From assembly GCA_003212175.1 (NCBI GenBank), contig QCQN01000002.1, forward strand, positions 1 to 64,000: a stretch of 64,000 bases of DNA, written 5' to 3'. Positions 21,268 through 32,426 of this stretch are shown here, piece by piece (the stretch's first letter is position 1; each line of letters opens with the position of its first letter). The notes beneath the pieces were generated by a model. The model had not been told where the DNA came from, did no database searches, and saw only the letters and a program-made list of their open reading frames with translations. Both the position numbers and the translations under genes were made by a program. This stretch comes from Prochlorococcus sp. AG-449-P16 (GTDB lineage: Bacteria > Cyanobacteriota > Cyanobacteriia > PCC-6307 > Cyanobiaceae).

Positions 21268-22791
21268 TTGATTTTTGGCGAAAATATAAATAACGATTAT
21301 TTTATTGTGACTAATTTACAAGACAAAAAAGTTTATGATATTGAAAGCTTTAATAAAGAAGATTGGTCTAGTGCTTATAAAAATGTAGAAAAAGAACTAA
21401 CAAAGGAACCTCTTAAAATAAGTAGAGGTAAAAGCATTAAAAATTTAAATGGAACTTTATTAAGAAATGGACCTGGAATATTAGAGAGAGGAGGGCAATG
21501 GGTTCATCATCCATTTGATGGAGATGGGATGATCACATCCATAAAATTTGAAAATGGCAAGCCATTCTTGACCAATAGATTTGTAAAAACTAAGGGGTAT
21601 TTAGAAGAAGAAAAAATAAATAAGTTTATTTATAGAGGAGTTTTTGGTACTCAAAAAAATGGAGGTATTTTAAATAACGTTCTTGACCTAAAATTCAAGA
21701 ATATCGCAAATACTCATGTAGTTAAATTAGGAGATGAAGTTCTCGCATTATGGGAAGCAGCAGGGCCACATGCATTAAATCCTGACAATCTTGACACTAT
21801 TGGGTTAACAACACTAAATGGGGTACTCAGTCCTAATGAAGCATTCAGTGCTCACCCTAAAATAGACCTAAATTCAAAAACATCTTCAGAACTCCTAGTC
21901 ACTTTTGGAGTTCAGACGGGGCCAAAAAGTACGATTAGATTAATGGAGTTTAATAATGCTGGCGAAAATTCTGGCGAGCTTCTAATTGATAGAAAAGATA
22001 CTTTTAACGGCTTTGCATTCCTTCATGATTTCGCGATTACAACAAATTGGGCAATATTTTTACAGAATGCTATCGACTTCAACCCTCTTCCATTTGTCAT
22101 GGGCCAGAAAGGTGCAGCTCAATGTCTAAAGTCGAATCCAAATAAGAAGGCAAAGTTTTTTATCATACCAAGAGAAAGTGGATTGTTTAGAGGTCAACCA
22201 CCGTTAATAATAGATGCTCCAGAGGGATTCGTTTTTCATCATGTAAATGCATATGAAAAAGATTGCAAAATAATTTTAGATAGTATTTTTTATGATGATT
22301 TCCCATCAGTCGGCCCTGATGAGAATTTTAGGAATATTGATTTTGATAAATATCCTGAAGGAAAACTAAAAAGATCAACTATTAATTTAAAGAGCAAAAC
22401 TAGTGAGCTTGAAACTATAAGCGAACAATGTTGTGAATTTGGTGTTGTTAATCCGAAAAATTTAGGATTACCCGCAACCTTTAGTTGGATGGCAAGCACA
22501 TCCCAAAAGCAAGGAAACGCTCCACTTCAAGCAATAAAAAAAATAAATTTGATTTCAAAGGAAGAGCTTTCTTGGTCAGCAGGGCCGAGTGGATTTGTAA
22601 GTGAACCCATTATGGTTCCCTCAGAAAAATCTTCTGAAGAAGATGATGGATTTTTATTTATAATTTTATGGAATGGGAAAAGAAGAGGAAGCGATTTAGT
22701 GATATTAGACGCCAAAGACTTAAAAGAATTAGCTGTTTATGAATTACCCATTTCGATTCCCCATGGCCTTCATGGATCATGGGTTAATTGA
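21268..22791 (+). CDS. Carotenoid oxygenase (RPE65/carotenoid cleavage dioxygenase family)
   Basis: GTLLRNGPGILERGGQWVHHPFDGDGMI, NTHVVKLGDEVLALWEAAGPHALN, AFLHDFAITTNWAIF, FVFHHVNAYE, PISIPHGLHGSWV. Confidence 0.92.
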   Translation: MIFGENINNDYFIVTNLQDKKVYDIESFNKEDWSSAYKNVEKELTKEPLKISRGKSIKNLNGTLLRNGPGILERGGQWVHHPFDGDGMITSIKFENGKPFLTNRFVKTKGYLEEEKINKFIYRGVFGTQKNGGILNNVLDLKFKNIANTHVVKLGDEVLALWEAAGPHALNPDNLDTIGLTTLNGVLSPNEAFSAHPKIDLNSKTSSELLVTFGVQTGPKSTIRLMEFNNAGENSGELLIDRKDTFNGFAFLHDFAITTNWAIFLQNAIDFNPLPFVMGQKGAAQCLKSNPNKKAKFFIIPRESGLFRGQPPLIIDAPEGFVFHHVNAYEKDCKIILDSIFYDDFPSVGPDENFRNIDFDKYPEGKLKRSTINLKSKTSELETISEQCCEFGVVNPKNLGLPATFSWMASTSQKQGNAPLQAIKKINLISKEELSWSAGPSGFVSEPIMVPSEKSSEEDDGFLFIILWNGKRRGSDLVILDAKDLKELAVYELPISIPHGLHGSWVN

Positions 22792-22793
22792 AG

Positions 22794-23369
22794 TCAAGAG
22801 AAAATTTCACGCAAATCTGGAATAATCTTTTTTAGTGCTTTTCCTCTATGGCTACAGGAGTCTTTAATAACATTATTCATTTCTGCAAAAGTTAATCCGG
22901 TAGAACTCTCCTCAAAAATCGGGTCATATCCAAAACCAGACTCACCTCTTGGATTAAAAATAATATTACCAAAACATTTAGCTTCAGATTCTATTATCAC
23001 TTCACCACTTGGGGAACAAACACAAATATTGGCAATAAAGAAAGCACTTCTATTTTGAATTCCATTAAGTTCTTTTAAAACCCGTTCAATTCTTTTATGA
23101 TCATTTTCAGCATACCTTGATGAGTAAATACCAGGCTTCCCATCTAATGCTTCAATACAAATTCCAGAATCATCTGCTATTGAGAAATTATTTGTTTTTC
23201 TGGAAACTTCACTTGCTTTTTTAATTGCATTATCTCTAAATGTTAGACCATCCTCTTCAACTTCTAATGATTCTGGTTGAAGTAATAATTGACAATTAAC
23301 GGTTGATAGCAATTTCTTATACTCTTCAATTTTTCCCTTATTTTTACTTGCTAAATACAATTTCTTCAT
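22794..23369 (-). CDS. rdgB: RdgB/HAM1 family non-canonical purine NTP pyrophosphatase
   Basis: LYLASKNKGKIEEYKKLL, IADDSGICIEALDGKPGIYSSRYAE, GFGYDPIF. Confidence 0.93.
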   Translation of the reverse strand: MKKLYLASKNKGKIEEYKKLLSTVNCQLLLQPESLEVEEDGLTFRDNAIKKASEVSRKTNNFSIADDSGICIEALDGKPGIYSSRYAENDHKRIERVLKELNGIQNRSAFFIANICVCSPSGEVIIESEAKCFGNIIFNPRGESGFGYDPIFEESSTGLTFAEMNNVIKDSCSHRGKALKKIIPDLREIFS

Positions 23370-24826
23370 CTTTTTTTTATTGCCAAGTTAATAATTTTTT
23401 GACCCCACTTTAAAATCTCTTCTAAACAAATTTCCGATGGAGCTTCACAATATATTCTTAATAGAGGTTCGGTTCCCGAAAACCTAAATAGGATCCAAAA
23501 GTTACTTTCAATTCTAAATTTCACTCCATCAATTTTAGAAACATCTGAAATCTTATAACTATTTATTTTCTCAGGAATATTATTGAGAATAAATTTTTGA
23601 ATATAATCTTTATCTGTAAGATTTGAAAAATTCATATCAATTCTTTTATAAAAACTTGGCCCAAAATTTTCTTGAATTTCATCTAGAGTTTCGCTTAAGA
23701 ATTGAGACTTTTCAGCAATACCATTCAATAAAACCATCGCGGCATAAAGTGCATCTCTTTCTGGTATAAAATTACCAAAACCTACACCCCCAGATTCTTC
23801 TCCACCTATAAAAATATCACCCTTAATCATTTCTTTAGCAATATATTTAAATCCAACAGGAAGTTCAAAAACCTTTCGATTTTGTTTTTTTGATATATTT
23901 GTAATGATATCTGAGCCGCTAACAGTTTTTAAAACAGGATAAGAATTATTATTAATTCCTCCTAAATAACTTATGAAATAAGGAAGTAAATTTTGTGTAC
24001 TGCAGTATCTACCTTTTTCGTCTATTACTGCAATTCTATCACCATCGCCATCAAAGATAATTCCTAATGTCTTAATTCCATTTTTAGTATTCTTTTTAAG
24101 TATTTCGCTTAACTTACCTAAATAATCAGAAAGTGGTTCAGGGGGATTACCACCAAAAACAGGGTCTGAATTTTCCCTAATTTCCTCAACTATTTCTGAA
24201 TCATTACAATTAAAGATATCAGATATACATTTCGCACACGAACCATGCATTGAATCGACAAAAATTTTCATATTCAATTTTTTTAAACTATTACAAATAA
24301 ATTCAACATCAAATAGAGATTTTATCTTCTCTAAATGAAATTTCTTAACATCAACTATTTCATATGAACTTACTACACTTTCGATTGCATTTCCAAGCAG
24401 TAATCTTTTTTCAATTTGACTAGTAAAATATTCATCCACAGAACATCCATAAAAGCTCTTTATTTTTAAGCCCAACCAATTGTATGGATTATGACTTGCA
24501 GTGATAACTAAAGCACCCAAACACTTTTTTTCCTTCACGTAAAAACTACAAGATGGTGTTGTTACATAAGTACTAGATAAAATGGGCTCTAAACCACATC
24601 CCTTAACAAAGGGTATGATTTGCTCTGCAAATTCTCTTGCCATAAACCTGCGATCATATCCAATCAAAATTTTATTTGAATTCACTTTATCAGAATATTG
24701 ATAATGTAATTCTTGACATGAAGCCACAACCACTCTCGCAAGGTTATAAAAGTTGAAATCAAATCCAATTATGCCTCTCCACCCATCGGTGCCAAATTTT
24801 ATTTTATCTAATGTATATATTGACAA
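23366..24826 (-). CDS. Phosphoglucomutase/phosphomannomutase family protein
   Basis: KFGTDGWRGIIG, VITASHNPYNWLGLKIK, GIIFDGDGDRIAVID, IGGEESGGVGF, FRFSGTEPLLRIYCEA. Confidence 0.92.
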   Translation of the reverse strand: MSIYTLDKIKFGTDGWRGIIGFDFNFYNLARVVVASCQELHYQYSDKVNSNKILIGYDRRFMAREFAEQIIPFVKGCGLEPILSSTYVTTPSCSFYVKEKKCLGALVITASHNPYNWLGLKIKSFYGCSVDEYFTSQIEKRLLLGNAIESVVSSYEIVDVKKFHLEKIKSLFDVEFICNSLKKLNMKIFVDSMHGSCAKCISDIFNCNDSEIVEEIRENSDPVFGGNPPEPLSDYLGKLSEILKKNTKNGIKTLGIIFDGDGDRIAVIDEKGRYCSTQNLLPYFISYLGGINNNSYPVLKTVSGSDIITNISKKQNRKVFELPVGFKYIAKEMIKGDIFIGGEESGGVGFGNFIPERDALYAAMVLLNGIAEKSQFLSETLDEIQENFGPSFYKRIDMNFSNLTDKDYIQKFILNNIPEKINSYKISDVSKIDGVKFRIESNFWILFRFSGTEPLLRIYCEAPSEICLEEILKWGQKIINLAIKKR

Positions 24827-24907
24827 ATTAAAAAAGTTCCTTGATTTCCCATAATTAACTATATTAATTTATATGAGTACAAATTAAAACTCCTTTTATA
24901 GAGTAAT

Positions 24908-26344
24908 TTGAATAATATTAATTTAAAAAGTTTCATAAGATGTAAAAGGAAAGCCTGGCTAGATATTAATGGGAATAAATCTTTCAAAACTTGGTCTCCA
25001 CATACAGCGATACAAGTAACAAATCAGTACAAAATTTTCAATGGATATTGCGATGGTGATTTGTACTCGGGATTAAAAGCTTGTGAGAAGGGATCAAAAG
25101 GAGTAATTGGATTAAAGTTAAAAATTAGCTCATTTAAAAATATTAATGCTGAAATACATCCCCAAATATTAATTAGAACGATTGGCGAAAGTAAATGGGG
25201 AAAGTATAAATATTTACCAGGGGTATATAGGATTGGCCGCAAAACAACTAAAGAACATTTTATAGATTTAGCTTTTTGTTCAACTTTCCTAGAACCTTTT
25301 CAGGAATCAACAATTAAGAAAGGTTTCGTAATTTCGAATTATGCGAATACCATTAAAGTTGAAGAAATAAATTTGAACCACAAATTAAGAAAAAAAGCAT
25401 TAGACCTTTTTTACAATATGAATATGTCCTTAGAAGGATTAATTCCAAAAATTACTGAAGATAGAAAAAAGTGCACGATATGTACTTGGCAAAATTTTTG
25501 TGACAAGGAGGCTAAAGACCATGGATACTTAACAGATATTGATGGAATTGGATCCAAAACAGCTAAATTGCTTAAAAATAATGGGATTCATAATATATAC
25601 AAATTGTCTTCTCAAAATGAAATTGAATTAAGTAATAATTTATCTAAGTTTAATGTGCAAAAGTCTGAAAAAGCTTCAAAATTTATTAAGCAAGCAAAAG
25701 CCTATATTTCAGGCGAACCAATCCAAATTTCTAAAGGTGAATATTTATCTAATCTATTATCAAAAAAAGATTCGGGATTTTTTATTTTTGATATTGAGTC
25801 AAATCCAGACGAGAAACATGATTTCTTGTACGGATTTATAAAAATAGATAATTTATTCAGAAATATTGAAGATGATTTTTATAAACCAATCTTAAATATA
25901 AAAAATAATAATACAGAATCTTATAAAAAAATAATGCAAATACTTTTTTCAAAACAATATTGGCCAGTTTTACATTATGGAGAAACTGAAAAGCTAGCAA
26001 TTATATTAATAGCACAAAAATTGAATTTCAATTGCGAAGAGATTGAACTTTTAAAATCAAGGTTCATAGATTTACATTGCTTAATTAGGGAATCTTGGAT
26101 ATTACCAATCAAAAACTATAGTTTAAAAACAGTTGCTAATTTTACTGGTTTCGAATGGACGCAAAAAAATGTAAATGGCTCAAAAGCATTATATTGGTGG
26201 ATTCAATATCGAATTTCAAAGAATGAAATCTTTTTAAAAAAAATTATAAACTACAACAAAGATGACTGTTTGGCGACATTAAATATTACGAAGTGGATAA
26301 TTAAAAATCAGGCTAAAAAAATTAAAGAAAAATTGAAGCAATAG
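24908..26344 (+). CDS. TM0106-family RecB/Cas4-like putative nuclease with HhH and DEDD exonuclease-like domain
   Basis: Four-Cys pattern FIRCKRKAW ... CTICTWQNFC; HhH LTDIDGIGSKTAKLLKNNGI; RNase H-like FFIFDIESNPDE ... YNKDDCLATLNI; TTG start. Confidence 0.8.
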   Translation: MNNINLKSFIRCKRKAWLDINGNKSFKTWSPHTAIQVTNQYKIFNGYCDGDLYSGLKACEKGSKGVIGLKLKISSFKNINAEIHPQILIRTIGESKWGKYKYLPGVYRIGRKTTKEHFIDLAFCSTFLEPFQESTIKKGFVISNYANTIKVEEINLNHKLRKKALDLFYNMNMSLEGLIPKITEDRKKCTICTWQNFCDKEAKDHGYLTDIDGIGSKTAKLLKNNGIHNIYKLSSQNEIELSNNLSKFNVQKSEKASKFIKQAKAYISGEPIQISKGEYLSNLLSKKDSGFFIFDIESNPDEKHDFLYGFIKIDNLFRNIEDDFYKPILNIKNNNTESYKKIMQILFSKQYWPVLHYGETEKLAIILIAQKLNFNCEEIELLKSRFIDLHCLIRESWILPIKNYSLKTVANFTGFEWTQKNVNGSKALYWWIQYRISKNEIFLKKIINYNKDDCLATLNITKWIIKNQAKKIKEKLKQ

Positions 26345-27170
26345 ATTTAACTATTTTAATTTTTCCATAAATTTCTGAGAAAAAAGGATTTGATGTTTCC
26401 AAATATTTTCTTTTGATCATCGCTAAGCCTGTTACTTTAGAACCTAATTGATAAAAACTTGTAATTTTACCCACAGTATTTTCCTTTGTAGAGTTTAAGT
26501 ATATATTTTTGTTTGCACATTGAAAGTTAAAGTTAGAATCCAAAGTATTCCAAATTCTTATTTCCTGTTTTAATGATGCAACATTCTTAATTTTTGAAAT
26601 TGTCTCTTGACCTAAATAACAACCTTTATCAAAATTCACAAGATCTGTTAAACCAAGTTCCAATGGATTATTTTTTCCATTTATTTCATTATCAAAAGAA
26701 GGAATAGCCTGCTTAATTTTCCATAATTGCAACTCAGTTGAATCAAGTATATTTATTTTCTTTTTGTATTTCTGAAATTCTGGATCTTCATTTTTAAAAT
26801 AAATTGGTTTATGGTATCTCCACGAATTAGTATTATCAATTTCCTGAAATCTATTTATTAAGATAGGATCGGTTAAACCTACATCATCTGCAGGAAATAT
26901 AATTTTATTGAAATATTCTAGTATTTCATTTTTATTTCCTTCTAATATAACTAATTCCGACTTTTCATCTAAAAAATTAATTTCAAGCAAAGATCTTAAT
27001 GCTCCATTCGGACTGAGCCAACAGGTCTTTAAAACTTTATTTTTTGAGTAAAGAATATTTCCAGTTGTTATTCCATTTAAAAATTTTCTATTATCTTTTC
27101 CAAATACCGAAAAGGAATAAAACTTTCCTAACCAAAAATGTTTTTTCTTAATTTCTGGAATTTTTTGCAT
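26322..27170 (-). CDS. YgfZ/GcvT-like folate-binding protein (Fe-S cluster-related)
   Basis: NGITTGNIL; FDKGCYLGQETISKIKN matches the YgfZ signature K-G-C-Y-x-G-Q-E. Confidence 0.88.
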   Translation of the reverse strand: MQKIPEIKKKHFWLGKFYSFSVFGKDNRKFLNGITTGNILYSKNKVLKTCWLSPNGALRSLLEINFLDEKSELVILEGNKNEILEYFNKIIFPADDVGLTDPILINRFQEIDNTNSWRYHKPIYFKNEDPEFQKYKKKINILDSTELQLWKIKQAIPSFDNEINGKNNPLELGLTDLVNFDKGCYLGQETISKIKNVASLKQEIRIWNTLDSNFNFQCANKNIYLNSTKENTVGKITSFYQLGSKVTGLAMIKRKYLETSNPFFSEIYGKIKIVKSIASIFL

Positions 27171-27731
27171 TTAAGTAAAGTCCCGCATAGAAAATAAACT
27201 TTTTAATTTAACATTTTCTGACCTAAGAGCTTCGTAACCTCCCTCCTCTCTATCAACAATAGACAAAACTTCGTTTACTAAATAATTATTTTCTCGTAAT
27301 TTTTTTATAGCCTTGATAGCTGATCCGGCAGTAGTAACAACATCTTCAAGGACGGTCACAAGTATACCTTCTTTTAAAAGAGGCCCCTCTATTCCAGACT
27401 TTGTTCCATAATTCTTAATTTCTTTCCTAATAATTAAGGCATCAAGATCTAATCCTTTATAAGCAGCTGTTACGATCAAACCACTAACCAATGGATCAGC
27501 TCCTAAAGTTAATCCTGCCACAGCCTTTGAATTTGAATCTAACAACTCTAAAAATAAATGACTTATTAGTTGCAAACCTTCACCATTGAGAGAAACTGGC
27601 TTACAGTTGAAATAATGATCGCTTTTTTTGCCTGAAGCTAAAGTAAAACTTCCCTTTTTGTAGGATTTTTGAATAAGCTTTTTCAACAATTTTTCTCTAT
27701 GTAAATAATACTTTTCCGAAAAAATACTCAT
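27171..27731 (-). CDS. pyrE: Orotate phosphoribosyltransferase
   Basis: [43 protein letters not shown]; internal Met chosen (track start 27782). Confidence 0.93.
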   Translation of the reverse strand: MSIFSEKYYLHREKLLKKLIQKSYKKGSFTLASGKKSDHYFNCKPVSLNGEGLQLISHLFLELLDSNSKAVAGLTLGADPLVSGLIVTAAYKGLDLDALIIRKEIKNYGTKSGIEGPLLKEGILVTVLEDVVTTAGSAIKAIKKLRENNYLVNEVLSIVDREEGGYEALRSENVKLKSLFSMRDFT

Positions 27732-27868
27732 TAAAAAAATAAACATATATTTAAAGATTAGAAGAAAAAAAAGAAATCTCACAAAAACTATCTAAGATTG
27801 TGTTTTTTGAAATATTATTTTTAATGTTGTATATTGAGTTTTGATGTATTCAATTTTTTTAAAACACT

Positions 27869-27941
27869 GGGGGTGTAGCAATCTGGTGAATGCACCAAAC
27901 TCATAATTTGGCTAAGGCGAGTTCGATCCTCGCCACCCCCA
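27869..27941 (+). tRNA. tRNA with CAT anticodon (elongator Met; Ile2-CAT not excluded)
   Basis: Cloverleaf: acceptor GGGGGTG/CACCCCC, anticodon arm CCAAA-CTCATAA-TTTGG, T arm GCGAG-TTCGATC-CTCGC; no encoded CCA. Confidence 0.93.
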
Positions 27942-27959
27942 CTAGTAATTTGTCATCAA

Positions 27960-29231
27960 ATGAAAATAACTTTAATATTATTTCTTTTGATATTTCCCTC
28001 TTTTTTTGCTGCAAGTGAACTTTCTTTCTTATTGATAAGACCAAGTAAAGTTTTGAGGCTTATAGAAGAAAAGAAAAAGGGGGCTTTTTCAATTTTAAAA
28101 ATACAAAAAAGATTCAGATCTTCATTAATAGCAACTCAATTTGGGGTTACAATATCACTTGTAGCTATAGGTTGGATCAGTAAAGGCCTAGCTAATCAGT
28201 ACTGGAAGGAAAATATATTGCAAAATAGAATATATGACCTGATATTGTTCTTATTTGTAGTTTTAATTGTCACCCTTGTTTCTGGGCTTATTCCTAAAGC
28301 ATTAGTAATTAATAATCCAGAATCTGCCGCTTTAAGGTTAACTACAATATTCGATGCGATTCGCAAAGGAATGAAACCTATTGTTGCGATAATCGAATTT
28401 TTTGCAAGTGCCTGCCTAGGTCTATTTAATTTAAATAATAAATGGGATTCCTTAAATTCAGTTTTATCAGCAGGTGAATTAGAAACTCTTATAGAAACAG
28501 ATAATGTAACTGGTCTTAAGCCTGATGAAAAAAACATACTTGAAGGAGTATTTGCTTTAAAAGATACTCAAGTAAAAGAAGTTATGGTTCCAAGATCCGA
28601 AATGGTAACTTTGCCAAAAAATATTACTTTTTCTAAACTCATGACTCAAGTACATAAAACAAGACATGCCCGTTTTTTTGTAATAGGTGAATCTCTTGAC
28701 GAAGTGTTAGGAGTATTAGATCTACGCTACTTAGCGAAACCCATAGCCAAGGGAGAAATGGAGGCTAATACATTGTTGGAACCTTTCCTATTACCAGTTG
28801 CCAAGGTAATAGAAACTTGTTCTCTAGCTGAAATACTCCCAATAGTTAGAGACTATAATCCTTTCTTACTTGTAGTTGACGAACATGGGGGGACTGAAGG
28901 ATTAATTACAGCTGCTGATCTTAATGGTGAAATTGTTGGAGAAGAAATGCTCAATAACAGAATATATTCAGACATGAAAATGTTAGATAACCTCTCTAAA
29001 AAATGGTCAATATCAGGTAAATCCGAAATTTTAGAAATAAACAAAAAATTAGGTTGCTTAATTCCAGAGGGGAATGATTATCATACTCTTGCAGGATTTC
29101 TCCTTGAAAAATTTCAAATGGTTCCAAAGATAGGAGATGTCCTAGATTTTAATAATATTAAGTTTGAAATTATTTCAATGTCTGGTCCCAGAATAGAACG
29201 TGTAAAAATTATTCTACCAAAAAACTTATAA
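27960..29231 (+). CDS. CNNM/CorC (DUF21 + CBS) hemolysin-like membrane protein
   Basis: N-terminal TM region FFAASELSFLLIRPSKVLRLIEE; VKEVMVPRSEMVTLP, DEHGGTEGLITAADLNGEIVGE. Confidence 0.9.
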   Translation: MKITLILFLLIFPSFFAASELSFLLIRPSKVLRLIEEKKKGAFSILKIQKRFRSSLIATQFGVTISLVAIGWISKGLANQYWKENILQNRIYDLILFLFVVLIVTLVSGLIPKALVINNPESAALRLTTIFDAIRKGMKPIVAIIEFFASACLGLFNLNNKWDSLNSVLSAGELETLIETDNVTGLKPDEKNILEGVFALKDTQVKEVMVPRSEMVTLPKNITFSKLMTQVHKTRHARFFVIGESLDEVLGVLDLRYLAKPIAKGEMEANTLLEPFLLPVAKVIETCSLAEILPIVRDYNPFLLVVDEHGGTEGLITAADLNGEIVGEEMLNNRIYSDMKMLDNLSKKWSISGKSEILEINKKLGCLIPEGNDYHTLAGFLLEKFQMVPKIGDVLDFNNIKFEIISMSGPRIERVKIILPKNL

Positions 29232-29278
29232 TGGTACCTAATGGAGGATAATAACTTATTAAGTATGGATTTTAAGAT

Positions 29279-30283
29279 ATGAAACCAACCTCATCTCCAG
29301 TTAAGGTTGGAGTCATAGGAATAGGGAATATGGGTTGGCATCATGCTCGTGTACTTAGTTTATTGAGAGATGCAGATTTGGTAGGAGTTGCTGATCCAAA
29401 TAAAAAAAGGGGTGAATTAGCTGTTGAACAATTCCAATGTGAATGGTTTCAAGACTACAAAGAGCTTATCCCAAAAGTTGATGCAATATGTATTGCCGTT
29501 CCTACTCTTCTTCATCATCAAGTTGGCTTAGAATGCCTTCAGGGTAAAGTTCATGTTCTCATTGAAAAACCAATTGCGGCTACTGAGTTAGAAGCAAAAT
29601 CTCTAATAGATGCCTCAAAAAAAAGCAAACGCCTTTTACAAGTTGGTCACATCGAAAGATTTAATCCTGCTTTTAGAGAATTAAATAAAATAATTCATAA
29701 TGAGGAAATTGTTGTATTAGAAGCAAGAAGACATAGTCCTCATGCTGATAGAGCAAATGATGTTTCGGTTGTTATGGATTTAATGATTCACGACATTGAT
29801 CTTGTTTTAGAACTAGTAAACTCAAAAATTCAAAAATTAGCTGCAGTCGGTGGGAGAAATAGCCATGGATTAATAGATTATGTTAACGCTACTTTAGTTT
29901 TTAAAAATAATGTTATTGCTAGCTTAACTGCAAGCAAAATGAGTCATAAAAAAATAAGGAGTTTAAGTGCTCATTGTGAGAAAGGACTTGTTGAGACTGA
30001 TTTTCTAAATCATTCCCTACAAATTCACAGAAAATCGCATGAGTCATACTCTGCTGATCATGGAGAATTAGTTTATAGAAATGACGGTTACGTAGAGGAA
30101 GTCAGTACTACATCAATTGAGCCATTATATGCTGAATTGGAACATTTCCTGAAATGCGTCCAAGGAAAAGAATCTCCAGAAGTAGATGGAGAGCAAGCTT
30201 CAAGAGCTTTAAAAATTGCGGATTTTATTGAATGCGCAGTTGAAAACTCTGGTGATGCAATATCTCTTGAAAAACCCTTCTAG
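29279..30283 (+). CDS. Gfo/Idh/MocA family NAD(P)-dependent oxidoreductase
   Basis: VGVIGIGNMGWHHARVL, VLIEKPIAATELEA, QVGHIERFNPAFRELN, VMDLMIHDIDLVLEL. Confidence 0.92.
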   Translation: MKPTSSPVKVGVIGIGNMGWHHARVLSLLRDADLVGVADPNKKRGELAVEQFQCEWFQDYKELIPKVDAICIAVPTLLHHQVGLECLQGKVHVLIEKPIAATELEAKSLIDASKKSKRLLQVGHIERFNPAFRELNKIIHNEEIVVLEARRHSPHADRANDVSVVMDLMIHDIDLVLELVNSKIQKLAAVGGRNSHGLIDYVNATLVFKNNVIASLTASKMSHKKIRSLSAHCEKGLVETDFLNHSLQIHRKSHESYSADHGELVYRNDGYVEEVSTTSIEPLYAELEHFLKCVQGKESPEVDGEQASRALKIADFIECAVENSGDAISLEKPF

Positions 30284-30294
30284 ACAAAATAACT

Positions 30295-30435
30295 TTATTT
30301 AAATCCAACGGCAGCTTGCCAAACGAATACTAATAAAAAGAAAAATAAAGGTATCAATGGAAGAACATCGACGGTTGGGGCGAAAGCTTTGTAGGCTTCT
30401 GGTAATTCAGCGAATGTATTTAAAAGAGTTAGCAC
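30295..30435 (-). CDS. psbK: Photosystem II protein PsbK (GTG start)
   Basis: Manual translation: (V/M)[45 protein letters not shown]; not in the ORF track. Confidence 0.95.
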   Translation of the reverse strand: MLTLLNTFAELPEAYKAFAPTVDVLPLIPLFFFLLVFVWQAAVGFK

Positions 30436-30469
30436 CTTTTTAAAAAGAATAATTAATTATGTTAAGACG

Positions 30470-31594
<1,125 letters not shown>

Positions 31595-31640
31595 TTACAA
31601 AACTTTTTTGTTTTTTCATTAATCTACTCTATTATTCAAT

Positions 31641-32426
31641 ATTGAAGCTATTTATGATCCCATCAACAAACATTTTTTTAGAGATCTCGCAGGCGCTTGG
31701 ATTTTCTATACTACTTTTCCAAAGATACCCTTTATAACTCCTCGCTTTAAAAATATTGCCCAGTTTGCTCCGCCTCTTGGATTTCTTATTGGAATCATTC
31801 AAAGTTTAATATTTATATTATTAAGTACAAATTCTTGGCCCACCTACTCTGCAGTACTAATTTGTCTCGCTTCTGGCTATTTAATTACTGGAGGCTTACA
31901 CCTTGATGGGTTAATGGATACTTTTGATGGTATTTTTGCGGGCAAAAAGAAACTTTTAAAAGCAATGAAAGATAGTAAGGTTGGTGCCTTTGGTGTTCAA
32001 TCTTTAGCATTTATAACCATAGTTCAAATAGCTTGTCTATTTAAAATTCAAAATCAAATATTACTTGTTTTGCCAATGTGCTTATTTTGGGGAAGATTCT
32101 CAAATTTATTTTTAATTGGCAAATTCAAAGAAATTAACTATAAAAGAAAATCTGTTAGTCACAAAAAATTTTGGAATGGATTTAAAAAAGAATCTCTAAT
32201 TTCTATTATTTTTCTAACAATTCTTACAACTTATCTGATATTTTCTATAAATTCTGAGTCGTTATTAATTAAAAATTTATTTCTTCTCGTCATAGGTGCT
32301 TTTATAAGTTATCAGATTCCAAATATCATAGGTAATAAAGTTGGGGGTTTAAATGGAGATGCTTGCGGAGCAAGTGTAGTTCTTGTGGAAACTATAATGT
32401 TATTTATCTATTCAATTCTTCTGTAG
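31641..32426 (+). CDS. cobS: Adenosylcobinamide-GDP ribazoletransferase (cobalamin-5-phosphate synthase), start uncertain
   Basis: ITGGLHLDGLMDTFDGIFAGKKK; frame is open from 31623 and encodes RDLAGAWIFYTTFPKIPFITPRFKNIAQFAPPLGFLIG before the first ATG at 31914; start placed provisionally at ATT 31641. Confidence 0.88.
   Translation: MEAIYDPINKHFFRDLAGAWIFYTTFPKIPFITPRFKNIAQFAPPLGFLIGIIQSLIFILLSTNSWPTYSAVLICLASGYLITGGLHLDGLMDTFDGIFAGKKKLLKAMKDSKVGAFGVQSLAFITIVQIACLFKIQNQILLVLPMCLFWGRFSNLFLIGKFKEINYKRKSVSHKKFWNGFKKESLISIIFLTILTTYLIFSINSESLLIKNLFLLVIGAFISYQIPNIIGNKVGGLNGDACGASVVLVETIMLFIYSILL

Noticed and set aside
24908-26344. Cas4-like protein as evidence of a CRISPR system
   Set aside because: No cas1/cas2 neighbours and no repeat-spacer array in the window; the HhH/DEDD fusion indicates a different family.
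27869-27941. tRNA as a mobile-element integration site
   Set aside because: No partial tRNA duplicate, integrase or composition shift nearby. The same holds for tRNA-Arg and tRNA-Leu.
31654-31740. ATG at 31654 as the cobS start
   Set aside because: It is in a different frame and reaches a stop after about 27 codons (MIPSTNIFLEISQALG...); conserved CobS residues are in the other frame.
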